Of a stretch of DNA of 64,000 bases, positions 45,164-53,600 are shown piece after piece. Source of the stretch: Mucilaginibacter aquariorum (lineage in GTDB: Bacteria > Bacteroidota > Bacteroidia > Sphingobacteriales > Sphingobacteriaceae); assembly GCF_024498135.1 (NCBI RefSeq), contig NZ_JANHOH010000001.1, forward strand, positions 2,232,001-2,296,000, read 5' to 3'. Both the position numbers and the translations under genes were made by a program. The notes beneath the pieces were generated by a model that was not told the DNA's origin, did not search any database, and worked only from the letters and a program-made list of their open reading frames with translations. Positions within the stretch are counted from its first letter, which is position 1; every line of letters begins with the position of its first letter.

Positions 45164-45337
45164 ATGTAGCAATGAACATTTGTACAAATGTTCATTTGAA
45201 TAAACCTGCAATTGAACAAATGTAGGTTTGTTTAAATGTCCATTTGTAGCAAGCTCCAAATGTAGACCTGTTCAAATATTCATTGAGAGAAATATTCAAA
45301 TATTCATTGCAGCATTTGTAGCATTATTCAAATGTTC
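45162..45337. repeat. AAATGT iteron array with 24-bp perfect palindrome (centromere-like)
   Basis: About 175 bp contain roughly ten copies of AAATGT or its complement ACATTT/ATTTGT, often extended to CAAATGTAG or CATTTGTAGC. A perfect 24-bp palindrome (45172-45195, half ATGAACATTTGT) and repeated TTCAAATATTCATTG words are included. It lies between ParA and the ribbon-helix-helix gene, the expected place of a partition site; a replication or promoter-operator function is also possible. Confidence 0.65.
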
Positions 45338-45353
45338 CTAAAGCTTTAGCGCT

Positions 45354-45611
45354 ATGGATGATTATAAAAAGAAGCTGGGCAACCTGGCCAGTAAGATTAA
45401 AAACGAAACGCCGCAAACGCCGATACAGCAGGTGCAACCTGTAAAGGCGTTAGCAGTGCCTGCAGAGGAGGAAGAGGCGAGATTTAACAACTGGATACCG
45501 AAGGGCCTTAAAAGAAAAATCAAAGCCTACGGAGCTCAAAATGATATTTCGCAAAAGGATATCACCATACAGGCATTACAGAAATTTTTGAAGGAAAATG
45601 GAAATGAATAA
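45354..45611 (+). CDS. Ribbon-helix-helix adaptor protein (ParG/CopG-like)
   Basis: An 85-residue protein with a basic and then Pro/Gln/Val-rich flexible N-terminal half (KKLGNLASKIKNETPQTP...) and a C-terminal ribbon-helix-helix: NNWIPKGLKRKIKAYGAQ, NDISQKDITIQALQKFLKE. This architecture, a mobile N-terminal arm plus RHH, is that of ParG-type centromere-binding proteins, whose arm stimulates the ParA ATPase. It lies next to ParA and the iteron array. An alternative is the equivalent TraB-like protein of Bacteroides elements. Confidence 0.75.
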   Translation: MDDYKKKLGNLASKIKNETPQTPIQQVQPVKALAVPAEEEEARFNNWIPKGLKRKIKAYGAQNDISQKDITIQALQKFLKENGNE

Positions 45612-45674
45612 ATTAAATCACAACGGAAGTCATGGCAATTGAAGAGGGATTAAACTGCTGTCTTTTTGCTGTTA

Positions 45675-45759
45675 GCAAGATGTACGTTTGTACCACAAAC
45701 GAATCTTGCCCTACCCTCCAAAGTCGGTTCGGGGCCATAGTCAAACGCTCCAAAGTCGG
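45675..45759. other. Candidate oriT
   Basis: GCAAGAT (45675) pairs with ATCTTGC (45703), with the inner pair GTTTGT/ACAAAC forming a long hairpin. Just after it lie two copies of the 12-bp word CTCCAAAGTCGG (45716-45727 and 45748-45759). The block is the non-coding stretch directly before the relaxosome genes mobA and mobB, where oriT is normally found. Confidence 0.6.
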
Positions 45760-45779
45760 CTTGATTAAACAATAATTAG

Positions 45780-46190
45780 ATGGAGGCAATTAATGAAAAC
45801 CGGTCAAGATGGATCAAGGTCCGTTTAAAACCAAGTGAGGAGGAATCTTTAAATAAGATATTTAAAAAAACCACTTTTCAGAACTTAAGTGAGTTTGGAC
45901 GGGCGATGATTCTTGGAAAGCCGGTAACAGTAATTCACCGTGATAGATCGATGGATGAGGTGCTTGAAGAACTTATCCTGCTGCGAAGGGAACTAAATTT
46001 TATTGGCAACAATTTAAACCAGGCCGTCAAAAATATTAACAGCGCTCATGGCTTTCCGGATACTCGTTTATGGATGAATTTACTTACCGTAATAAATGGA
46101 AAGCTGGAGCCATCTATAAACGAAATAAAAGATCGCATGAACAAATATTCTGATCTATGGTCGCAAAAATTAAAAGTGGAAAAAGCCTGA
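45780..46190 (+). CDS. mobA: Relaxosome accessory protein (MobA/MobC-like)
   Basis: A 136-residue protein of the plasmid mobilisation accessory family. It starts with an RHH-like part RWIKVRLKPSEEESLNKIFKK... and FQNLSEFGRAMILG, and has the signature RRELNFIGNNLNQAVKNIN followed by a long helical end. These proteins bind oriT and help the relaxase nick. Its last 34 bp overlap the relaxase gene start, so translation is coupled. The oriT-like hairpin lies just upstream, as expected. Confidence 0.87.
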   Translation: MEAINENRSRWIKVRLKPSEEESLNKIFKKTTFQNLSEFGRAMILGKPVTVIHRDRSMDEVLEELILLRRELNFIGNNLNQAVKNINSAHGFPDTRLWMNLLTVINGKLEPSINEIKDRMNKYSDLWSQKLKVEKA

Positions 46191-47395
46191 TCGGTGCAAT
46201 TAATTACAACGAGAATAAAGTAAAAGCTGGTAAAGCAATTCTTTTAGCGGCACAATTGTATAGTAAGGATGTGGAATTACTTTCATTTAACGATAAGCTT
46301 TTCCGGCTAACCGATCTCGCGAATCGTAATCAGCGCACCAAAACCAATTCAGTCCATCTTTCCTTAAACTTCGATTTATCGGAAGATATGAATGCTCAAA
46401 CCCTGGTTGATATTTCCGATAGCTACATGGATAAGATTGGATTTGGAAATCAGCCGTATCTCGTTTATCAGCATACAGATGCAGGCCATCCGCACGTTCA
46501 TATCGTAACAACAAATATTGACGCCGAGGGTGGCCGAATCAGTTTACATAATATTGGGCGCCTCAAATCTGAGCCGGCAAGAAAACAAGTCGAAAAAGAG
46601 TTTGGCCTGATAGAAGCAGAATCCAAATCTATCGTCAACAAACAGATAGAGCGCGACCATATCTCGCCATTAGTTTATGGTGAATTTGATGTTAAAAGAG
46701 CTATCACAAATATTGTAAATGCTGTGGTTCAACAATACAAATTTTCGAGCCTGCCCGAGTTCAATGCCATTTTGCGTTTATACAATATTGAGGCTGATCC
46801 TGGAAACCGAGAATCGGTGATGTTCAAAAAAGGCGGCCTACGATATTGGGCCCTGGATGTTTCCGGTAAAAAACTTGGGGTTCCAATTAAGGCTAGTGCT
46901 GTCTATGGGAAACCCACCCAGTACTTGCTGAATGACCGATATAAGCTTGGTGAATATTTACGTAAGCCTTTTAAGGAGTCACTAAAAAACACGATCAGTC
47001 AGGCACTAGCAAAATCATTAAACAAAAATCAATTTTTAATTGAATTAAAACAGCAGGAAGTTGTTGGAGTCCTTCGTCATAACGCTGATGGCAGAGTATA
47101 TGGCGTAACCTATATAGATTTTCGAAACAAGTCTGTCTTTAACGGCAGTGATTTAGGAAAGAGCTTTAGTGCTGCGGCAATAATGAGTGCACTTCAAACA
47201 AATGCCGAATTCGCTACAGCCAGGCACGGGAAAATCATTGAGCCGGAAAATACATTGACCGTGCACAAAGACTTTTCGCGATATACCAACTCCAATTCGT
47301 TGCTGGATGACCTACTTATGCCGACCTATCAAAATGGCAATGAAAATTTATTTGAGCGAAAGAAAAAGAAGAAAAAAAGAAAGTTAAATCTTTAA
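46157..47395 (+). CDS. mobB: Relaxase/mobilisation nuclease (MOBP-like)
   Basis: A 412-residue relaxase that nicks oriT and carries the DNA strand during transfer. The N-terminal domain starts VAKIKSGKSLIGAINYNENKV with a catalytic Tyr candidate in AINYNE, and has SLNFDLSED and the metal-binding histidine motif YQHTDAGHPHVHIVTTNID. The C-terminal third is basic, ending in a Lys-rich run (KKKKKKRKLNL). Length and motifs match relaxases of Bacteroidota mobilisable and conjugative elements. It overlaps mobA and is followed by mobC after 10 bp. Confidence 0.92.
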   Translation: MVAKIKSGKSLIGAINYNENKVKAGKAILLAAQLYSKDVELLSFNDKLFRLTDLANRNQRTKTNSVHLSLNFDLSEDMNAQTLVDISDSYMDKIGFGNQPYLVYQHTDAGHPHVHIVTTNIDAEGGRISLHNIGRLKSEPARKQVEKEFGLIEAESKSIVNKQIERDHISPLVYGEFDVKRAITNIVNAVVQQYKFSSLPEFNAILRLYNIEADPGNRESVMFKKGGLRYWALDVSGKKLGVPIKASAVYGKPTQYLLNDRYKLGEYLRKPFKESLKNTISQALAKSLNKNQFLIELKQQEVVGVLRHNADGRVYGVTYIDFRNKSVFNGSDLGKSFSAAAIMSALQTNAEFATARHGKIIEPENTLTVHKDFSRYTNSNSLLDDLLMPTYQNGNENLFERKKKKKKRKLNL

Positions 47396-47405
47396 AATTT
47401 TTATC

Positions 47406-49355
47406 ATGCAAACCGGAGAAAACGAGCAAGCACTGAGGAAAATAATGGATTTTACCAGATACCTGGGAATTATCGTACTCATCCTTCACTTCTATTTTAG
47501 TTGTTACGGTGCATTCAAAGAAATGCATTTGACATACCCGATTTTAAATGATGTATTGTCAAATATTTATAAGCTACCGATTTTCAAAAGCACCTTGATG
47601 GCAAAGGGCGTTGCAATGACTTTTTTGATTGCATCACTTATTGGCAGCAAAGGTAAAAAGGATCAGAAAATTCTTTTCTCAAATGCCTTGCTTTATTCCA
47701 TTTCAGGATTGTTGCTCTATTTCTTAAGTGGCATAATATTTAATTGCGGCCTATCAATACTGACCACTGGCGCTTTATATATCATTGTGACCAGCCTGGG
47801 GTTTTTACTTTTTATAACCGGCGTTAGCTTTCTTTTCAGAATTATTAATATCCGCTTAAGCGATGATATTTTCAATAAGGAAAACGAGACCTTTCCACAG
47901 GAGGAAAGAAAGCTTGAAAATGAGTACTCCATTAACCTGCCGGCGCAATATAATTTGAAAGGCAAAACGAGAAGCAGCTGGATAAATATTATCAATCCTT
48001 TCAGGGGCACCCTGGTTATGGGTAGCCCAGGTGCTGGTAAGTCTTACTTCGTTATCCGTCACATCATTACACAGCATATTAAGAAAGGATTTAGCATGTT
48101 GATATATGACTTTAAATTTGATGACCTGTCGATCATCGCCTATAATGCACTTTTAAAATATGCAATTAATTACAAAGTAAAGCCGACCATTTGGTTCATT
48201 GATTTTGATAATATAAAACATCGTTGTAATCCTTTAGAACCAGGCAGCATGACGGATATTACCGACGCGATGGAATCTTCGCGTACCTTCATGTTGGGTT
48301 TAAACCGGGAATGGATAAAAAAGCAGGGAGATTTTTTTGTTGAATCACCAATCAATTTTGTAACCGCCCTCATCTGGTTTTTACGCAAATATCAGAATGG
48401 TAAATATTGCACATTGCCTCATGCGATAGAACTTGCCCAGGTAGATTATAAATACCTGTTTGCCCTGTTGAAAATGGAACCGGAAATCGAAGTTTTGATC
48501 AACCCGTTTATCTCAGCATGGCAAAACGAAGCCTATGATCAGTTGGAAGGTCAGGTAGCCAGTGCAAAAATAAGTATGGCGCGGCTGGTATCACCGGCAT
48601 TATATTATGTTCTATCCGGTAATGACTTCACTCTGGATCTTAATAATCCTGATGCACCGAAAATAATCTGTTTGGGCAACAATCCGTTAAAGCAGCAAGT
48701 TTACGGAGCCGTTTTAAGCTTATACATGTCCAGGACAATAAAAGTGGTCAATCAGAAGAATAAATTGAAATGCAATCTGGTAATTGACGAATTTCCAACC
48801 ATCTACTTTAATAACATGGATAGCGTAATCGCCACCGCCAGATCGAACAAGGTAGCCACCACATTGGCAGTTCAGGACTATAGCCAGTTAAAAAAGGACT
48901 ACGGTCGTGAGCAGGCCGAAGTAATCATGAACATTGTCGGAAATATTGTTTCAGGTCAGGTACCGGGCGATACGGCCAAACAGCTCAGCGAGCGTTTTGG
49001 CAAAATTATGCAGGAACGTCAAAGTATTACCATTAACAGCCAGGATACGTCGATAAGCAAATCAACCCAACTCGATTTTGCTGTTCCGGCATCTAAAATT
49101 GGTACTCTATCTTCAGGTGAATTTGTCGGTTTGGTTGCTGATGATCCAACCAATAAGATTGACCTTAAAGTATTTCACAACTCGATCATCAATGATCACC
49201 AAGCATTGAAAATTGAAGAAGATGCTTATAAGCCAATTCCGGAAATAAGGAAAACGGATAGCGACATGTTGATGGCCAATTACCTAAGCATCAAAAATGA
49301 TATTCAGAATATTATCGTTCAGGAATTAAGCCGACATGAGACTGATGTAAAGTAA
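47406..49355 (+). CDS. mobC: YWFCY-domain TraG/VirD4-type coupling protein
   Basis: A 649-residue type IV coupling protein that would link the relaxosome to a mating pore. The N-terminus carries the YWFCY domain (YLGIIVLILHFYFSCYGAF) and four transmembrane helices up to about residue 155. The ATPase has Walker A GTLVMGSPGAGKSYFVIRHI, Walker B LKCNLVIDEFPTIYF and the downstream TTLAVQDYSQLKKDYG. It is the last gene of the mob block. No conjugation pore genes follow, so the element is mobilisable only, incomplete, or has them elsewhere. Confidence 0.93.
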   Translation: MQTGENEQALRKIMDFTRYLGIIVLILHFYFSCYGAFKEMHLTYPILNDVLSNIYKLPIFKSTLMAKGVAMTFLIASLIGSKGKKDQKILFSNALLYSISGLLLYFLSGIIFNCGLSILTTGALYIIVTSLGFLLFITGVSFLFRIINIRLSDDIFNKENETFPQEERKLENEYSINLPAQYNLKGKTRSSWINIINPFRGTLVMGSPGAGKSYFVIRHIITQHIKKGFSMLIYDFKFDDLSIIAYNALLKYAINYKVKPTIWFIDFDNIKHRCNPLEPGSMTDITDAMESSRTFMLGLNREWIKKQGDFFVESPINFVTALIWFLRKYQNGKYCTLPHAIELAQVDYKYLFALLKMEPEIEVLINPFISAWQNEAYDQLEGQVASAKISMARLVSPALYYVLSGNDFTLDLNNPDAPKIICLGNNPLKQQVYGAVLSLYMSRTIKVVNQKNKLKCNLVIDEFPTIYFNNMDSVIATARSNKVATTLAVQDYSQLKKDYGREQAEVIMNIVGNIVSGQVPGDTAKQLSERFGKIMQERQSITINSQDTSISKSTQLDFAVPASKIGTLSSGEFVGLVADDPTNKIDLKVFHNSIINDHQALKIEEDAYKPIPEIRKTDSDMLMANYLSIKNDIQNIIVQELSRHETDVK

Positions 49356-49690
49356 TTGACAACTCTGGGGGGGATAAATGGTAGTAACATTTATTGCTGT
49401 TTCAGTGCTTACTTTTCTGTTAATCACATTCAATATTTCAGATTACATGGGTATGATGTGCTTTTTAAGCAAGTTTTTAACTAAAATTCAACTACCCTTT
49501 TGTAACTGTTTTACCGTTCATTTAAGCTGTTACTTTGATTCTAACATCAATCATAACCGCTTACCTAACTGGTAATACAAAAAGAAAGGAACCATAAGTG
49601 ACACAGAGTGACCCTTTATAAACGGCAGGTTACGTACCCGCCAGTATCCAAAGTTATCATACTCCAATGTGATTAATAACCTGTAACATC
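49356..49690. other. Intergenic region after mobC, 335 bp
   Basis: It begins with a G7 run just after mobC. A 65-codon frame (49378-49575) with one hydrophobic stretch is present but shows no convincing coding character. No strong terminator was seen. This stretch may hold a junction between the mob block and the cargo. Confidence 0.45.
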
Positions 49691-50164
49691 ATGGAACGTA
49701 TAATAAAAAAGTCAAATAAATTTCATCTCTCGAACTCGACAACGGATTTACTTGCCACGGCCATTAGTTGGTTGTGCATGGGGTTGTTTTTGTATACAGC
49801 CTACGCGAAAATTGTGGATCACACGCGTTTCCTCAGGGGGCTTGAAAGTGTTAGTTTGATTGGTGGTGCCGCTTTATTGATTTCTTTTGCTGTACCAGCT
49901 ATTGAAGTCGTTGTGGCGTTTTTACTTTTAATTCCTCGAACGCTGAGAATTGGGCTTTACACCTTTATTGGAGTTATGACAACGTTTACTATATACATCG
50001 GCATTGCGATGATCTGGGAAAAAAAATTACCATGTCATTGTGGTGGCGCAATTGAAAAATTAAGCTGGGCGCAACATTTATGGTTCAATGTCGGCTTCAT
50101 CGCCGTAGCAATGTTTGCGCTCTTGCTAGTAAATCAAAAACGTTTATTAAAAATTAAAAAATGA
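49691..50164 (+). CDS. MauE/DoxX family redox-associated membrane protein
   Basis: A 157-residue membrane protein with four helices: LATAISWLCMGLFLYTAYAKI, LLISFAVPAIEVVVAFLLLI, LYTFIGVMTTFTIYIGIAMIW and LWFNVGFIAVAMFALLLV. Between helices three and four lies KLPCHCGGAIEKLSW, the CxCGG motif typical of MauE proteins, which support disulphide-bond formation in the periplasm. The next gene, for a DUF6520 peptide with two cysteines, overlaps by 4 bp, suggesting that the peptide is a client. A TlpA-like thioredoxin faces it across a terminator. Confidence 0.87.
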   Translation: MERIIKKSNKFHLSNSTTDLLATAISWLCMGLFLYTAYAKIVDHTRFLRGLESVSLIGGAALLISFAVPAIEVVVAFLLLIPRTLRIGLYTFIGVMTTFTIYIGIAMIWEKKLPCHCGGAIEKLSWAQHLWFNVGFIAVAMFALLLVNQKRLLKIKK

Positions 50165-50520
50165 AAAATTACAAAAGAATCGCAATGGGCCTTGTTGTAG
50201 CTTCAATGGCTATCGGTTTTAGCGCATTTACAAGCACAAGCAATAATGGCATCAAATTAAACAAAGATGCGAACGGAAAGCTGATCAGCGTCACCGCTTC
50301 TTATTATAACATAAGTGGCGATCCAACCAGCGTTGACCCGGCGAACTTTATATTCAGAGATGCTACAACGCCAGCAGGCTGTAGTAACTTGAATTTAAAG
50401 GAATGTACCGCTCAATGGACAACGTCGAATACGCCACATAATAACCAAACTCCGACCGACGCCGGTTCGCCGTCTCTTTCTTCAAGAGGACCGTTAAATA
50501 AGCGTTATAACGGTAACTGA
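50161..50520 (+). CDS. DUF6520 family exported small protein
   Basis: A 119-residue secreted protein. Its N-terminal hydrophobic segment (YKRIAMGLVVASMAIGFSAFTS) is a signal peptide or anchor typical of DUF6520. The mature part is Asn/Thr/Ser-rich and has two cysteines eight positions apart in PAGCSNLNLKECTAQW, followed by a disordered tail. The family is restricted to Bacteroidota, often lies beside MauE genes and has no known function. The 4-bp overlap with the MauE gene argues for coordinated production and, by inference, disulphide formation between the two cysteines. Confidence 0.8.
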   Translation: MKNYKRIAMGLVVASMAIGFSAFTSTSNNGIKLNKDANGKLISVTASYYNISGDPTSVDPANFIFRDATTPAGCSNLNLKECTAQWTTSNTPHNNQTPTDAGSPSLSSRGPLNKRYNGN

Positions 50521-50530
50521 TTTTAAATAT

Positions 50531-50557
50531 AAACGGCAGATCAATAGTCTGCCGTTT
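50531..50557. terminator. Bidirectional intrinsic terminator
   Basis: AAACGGCAGA and TCTGCCGTTT form a perfect 10-bp stem around TCAATAG. It separates the DUF6520 gene from the convergent TlpA-like gene. Confidence 0.82.
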
Positions 50558-50568
50558 ATTAGTTTTAG

Positions 50569-52110
50569 TTATTTACCGCGTTTGCTTGCCATAGTGATTT
50601 CATTAACTAAAATCTTGCGTCCATCTTCTGTTATAGGGCGTGCAGGCGTGGAAGAATATATTTTACCTTTTTTATCGATAATTAGAAGGAATGGATAACC
50701 TTCATTCGGCACGTATTTTTTGATGAAAGGGTTTTTCTGCCCCGTTCCGCTGGTATATAAATATTTTGTTGCTGCGGCTATATAATAGGAATACGACTCT
50801 GCCATTTTCGTTTTGTCAATGCTCTTTAGCCACATGTTTTTATCCTTGTCTGTGCAAATGCTTAAAAACACTACGTCTGATCGGTTCTCAAATTCTTTTT
50901 CAACCAGGCGCAATCCTTTTGCCACAGCTAAACACGGTGCACAGCCCGTAAACCAAAGGTCGATCAGGATCGCCTTACCGCGATAGTCGGAAATATTTAC
51001 GGTTTTACCGTTGACGTCCTGAAAATTATAGTCAAGAATTGGCTCATTGCCATAAAACGTGGATTCAAGATTCTTCACATATTGAATATAAACTGGAGAC
51101 TGCATAACAGAAAGCGCTTTGGTTATATATTCCTGTGCCATTTGATTATTGATGGAAATTGAATATAACCAGTAAGCTAAAAGCTTATCACGTAATACGC
51201 CATCATATTGCAAGTTTATTGAATTAAAATAATCCGCGTTTAAAAATGGGTTTTCGTTATTTTTGATCCGTTCGTATCTAACTTCAATTCGTGTCTTTTC
51301 ATATAAATAGTGAATATATTCAGGGGTTATTGCTGATCGGTCTTCCGGATCGACGTAGGCCGGCCTTTTTTTGATTTCCTGGTATAAATCGTCAAGGCTA
51401 TTGTCCATTGGAGTCCCGGCTACGAAAAATGGCCCGGCAAAACTTAAACGTCTGTATAACCATGCCCTATTTACTCCGATAATATCGGCACGGATTATGG
51501 CATATGCCAAATCTGATAATTGTAGTTTGAAGGAAGCTAACAAATTCAGTTGTGCTGATAACAGTGAATCTTTTTCGTATAACCACCGTCTGGGGTTTTT
51601 ACGAAAATAGTCATTCGAATCTCGCATAAGCTTTTTGCCTCCTTGATCTACAGCCCGAATTTTTGCCTGGGCTTCAAAAAGATCGGTGCCTCTTCCGATA
51701 AACGCAGGAATTTGGGAGTTTAAATTGACGTCAATGCTGTCCCCGGGTTCCACAAGGTAATTGTTAACGACAGTTATATCCTGTAGGGATCCTGATTCAT
51801 TTCGGTTGTTGCTTTGATATAAGGTTATATGAAAAGGTGACAAATCTGTTTTGAACATAAATTGAAAGGTTCCCTCTTTTTTGACCTTGGCGAAAATGAG
51901 CTTTGCGGCGTCTTTTTCAGAAGCACCATCAATGCCCACGAACGGCCCGTGCAACATTAACACCACAGAGTCCGGTTTGATTTTATTGTTAATTGTCCCG
52001 GTAATATAGGTAATAGTGCTGTCCTGGCTGCCCAATTTTTCCTGCGCTGATGAAGGAATTGCCTGGAATAGTAAGAATAGCAATGAGCATATTAATTGTA
52101 TTTTTTTCAT
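50569..52110 (-). CDS. TlpA-like thioredoxin-fold protein of the SusCD locus
   Basis: A 513-residue secreted protein. A signal peptide (LICSLLFLLFQAIPSSAQ) precedes an N-terminal DUF4369-like beta domain, a long helical middle, and a C-terminal thioredoxin domain with ILIDLWFTGCAPCLAVAK as the redox motif (Cys-Ala-Pro-Cys) and NEGYPFLLIIDKKGKI as the cis-Pro region. Such proteins commonly end SusC/SusD operons in Sphingobacteriaceae. Here it is the last gene of the leftward sigma-FecR-SusC-SusD series, faced by MauE and DUF6520. It may reduce or reshuffle disulphides of imported or exported substrates. Confidence 0.87.
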   Translation of the reverse strand: MKKIQLICSLLFLLFQAIPSSAQEKLGSQDSTITYITGTINNKIKPDSVVLMLHGPFVGIDGASEKDAAKLIFAKVKKEGTFQFMFKTDLSPFHITLYQSNNRNESGSLQDITVVNNYLVEPGDSIDVNLNSQIPAFIGRGTDLFEAQAKIRAVDQGGKKLMRDSNDYFRKNPRRWLYEKDSLLSAQLNLLASFKLQLSDLAYAIIRADIIGVNRAWLYRRLSFAGPFFVAGTPMDNSLDDLYQEIKKRPAYVDPEDRSAITPEYIHYLYEKTRIEVRYERIKNNENPFLNADYFNSINLQYDGVLRDKLLAYWLYSISINNQMAQEYITKALSVMQSPVYIQYVKNLESTFYGNEPILDYNFQDVNGKTVNISDYRGKAILIDLWFTGCAPCLAVAKGLRLVEKEFENRSDVVFLSICTDKDKNMWLKSIDKTKMAESYSYYIAAATKYLYTSGTGQKNPFIKKYVPNEGYPFLLIIDKKGKIYSSTPARPITEDGRKILVNEITMASKRGK

Positions 52111-52169
52111 TTTAATTGATTAAAGTTTGTTGTTATCGAGATCTCCTGAAGTTTTGGGTAGTTTTCGGT

Positions 52170-53558
52170 TTATCTCTCATTTTGCTGTAAACCGCCTCTT
52201 GTGGTTTCAATAGGATCCAACGGCAAGACATACCTTGGTGAATTTGGCGCAAGGGTGTACGTTTTTCCATTTATTGTCCGGGTCAGGGTGACCTGGAACC
52301 TGGAATCTCTATTAAGTCTTCGAAGGTCTGTCCAGCGGAGATTGCGAAAGCAAAGTTCTTTACGTCTTTCTTTTAAAATGATAGCTAAAGCCTCATTCTC
52401 ATCGGCTGCCGTTAACCCGGTAAATGTTCCCGTTTTATAACGTTTTTTTAAAAGACTATTCAGATCGGTCAATGCCTTGTTGACTTGACCCTCTCTGGCG
52501 TAACATTCCGCCCGTATTAGGTACATCTCGTCGGTGGCTATCCCCCCAAACGGTTGAAATGCACTCCCTATGTAGCTGGTTTTAATGGTAATAATTCCGG
52601 CTTGGGTTTTAAAGAAAATGGGTTGCCGCAGATCATTCGGTTCAAAGGATTGATATAATCCTGGATCGACGATCAGATTTGGAGGATTAAATGAAAGGTA
52701 ACCGCCTAACTGCGTATGAAAAATTACTTCTTTGTTAAAATACGATAGCGGGAATGGAGACGTTACAGACAGCTCATTGTAATCAAGCAACGCGTTATTT
52801 ATTTGCAGACAGGAATCTGCATATAGTAATGCTTTGGCATAATTTTCCTGAGAGAGATACACTCTTGCTAATAAACCAAATGCAGCAGGCTTGGACGGCC
52901 TTGTAGGATAGGTAGCCGTTACAGGCAGTAAGGCTGCCGCTTGTATTAAATCATTTATCATCTGACCATAGGTTTCCTGGAGCGTCGAGCGGGCTACGGA
53001 TAAGTTTACATTCGATGAAAGCCGCAATGGAAGGCCTAAGTCGGATTTTGCAGTCGAAGCATTATATACTTTGCAGAGTTGCTGTGAAAGGCTATAGAAA
53101 TCATATGTCCGGAAAAACAGGGCTGAACCTTTAGCCAGTTCGTAGGCAGCTTGATTAGACTGATCGGGTTTTATCGTGCCGAGTCCGTCCAAAACTACAT
53201 TTGTCGTCAAAATCCGACCGTACGAAGATATCCAATCATTTGAGCCCTGTCCTGCATAAAAATTGTCGTTAGGAGCCCATAAATAGGCACTTTGTTCGCC
53301 TCCGGAACCCAAGGAGTTGTAAGTGGCGTCGGTTATATAATAATCGCCGTCACCAACCATACTAAGGCTGGCAAGATCGATATTCATTGGATTAGCGAAC
53401 CCCTTAGTATTATCCAACAATGCCTGATAATCAGCAATGGTCTTTGGAACTACTAAGGCTTTATCAGGTTTGGCATTTAGCCAATCCTTTTTACAAGCCG
53501 AGAATAAAGAGGTGGTTATGTAGAGGATAATAATAATTATCCGATTAAATATTTTCAT
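52170..53558 (-). CDS. SusD/RagB family nutrient-binding lipoprotein
   Basis: A 462-residue outer-membrane lipoprotein. The signal peptide IIIIILYITTSLFSAC gives a lipidated Cys, followed by KKDWLNAKPDKALVVPKTIADYQALLDNT, typical of SusD-like proteins. TPR-like helices follow, for example AAYELAKGSALFFRTYDFYSL and LPLRLSSNVN. The C-terminus holds TDEMYLIRAECYAREGQVNKALTDLN and KERRKELCFRNLRWTDLRRLNRD. It caps the SusC channel encoded just upstream and presents ligand; the ligand class (glycan or peptide) cannot be told, and no glycoside hydrolase lies nearby. Confidence 0.93.
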   Translation of the reverse strand: MKIFNRIIIIILYITTSLFSACKKDWLNAKPDKALVVPKTIADYQALLDNTKGFANPMNIDLASLSMVGDGDYYITDATYNSLGSGGEQSAYLWAPNDNFYAGQGSNDWISSYGRILTTNVVLDGLGTIKPDQSNQAAYELAKGSALFFRTYDFYSLSQQLCKVYNASTAKSDLGLPLRLSSNVNLSVARSTLQETYGQMINDLIQAAALLPVTATYPTRPSKPAAFGLLARVYLSQENYAKALLYADSCLQINNALLDYNELSVTSPFPLSYFNKEVIFHTQLGGYLSFNPPNLIVDPGLYQSFEPNDLRQPIFFKTQAGIITIKTSYIGSAFQPFGGIATDEMYLIRAECYAREGQVNKALTDLNSLLKKRYKTGTFTGLTAADENEALAIILKERRKELCFRNLRWTDLRRLNRDSRFQVTLTRTINGKTYTLAPNSPRYVLPLDPIETTRGGLQQNER

Positions 53559-53600
53559 TTCATTAATGGTTTGTTTGCTGCTCCGCAGCTGATTTATACT

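Noticed and set aside
49378..49575. 65-codon frame after mobC with one hydrophobic stretch
   Set aside because: Apart from the hydrophobic N-terminus nothing supports coding; the rest reads like translated AT-rich spacer.
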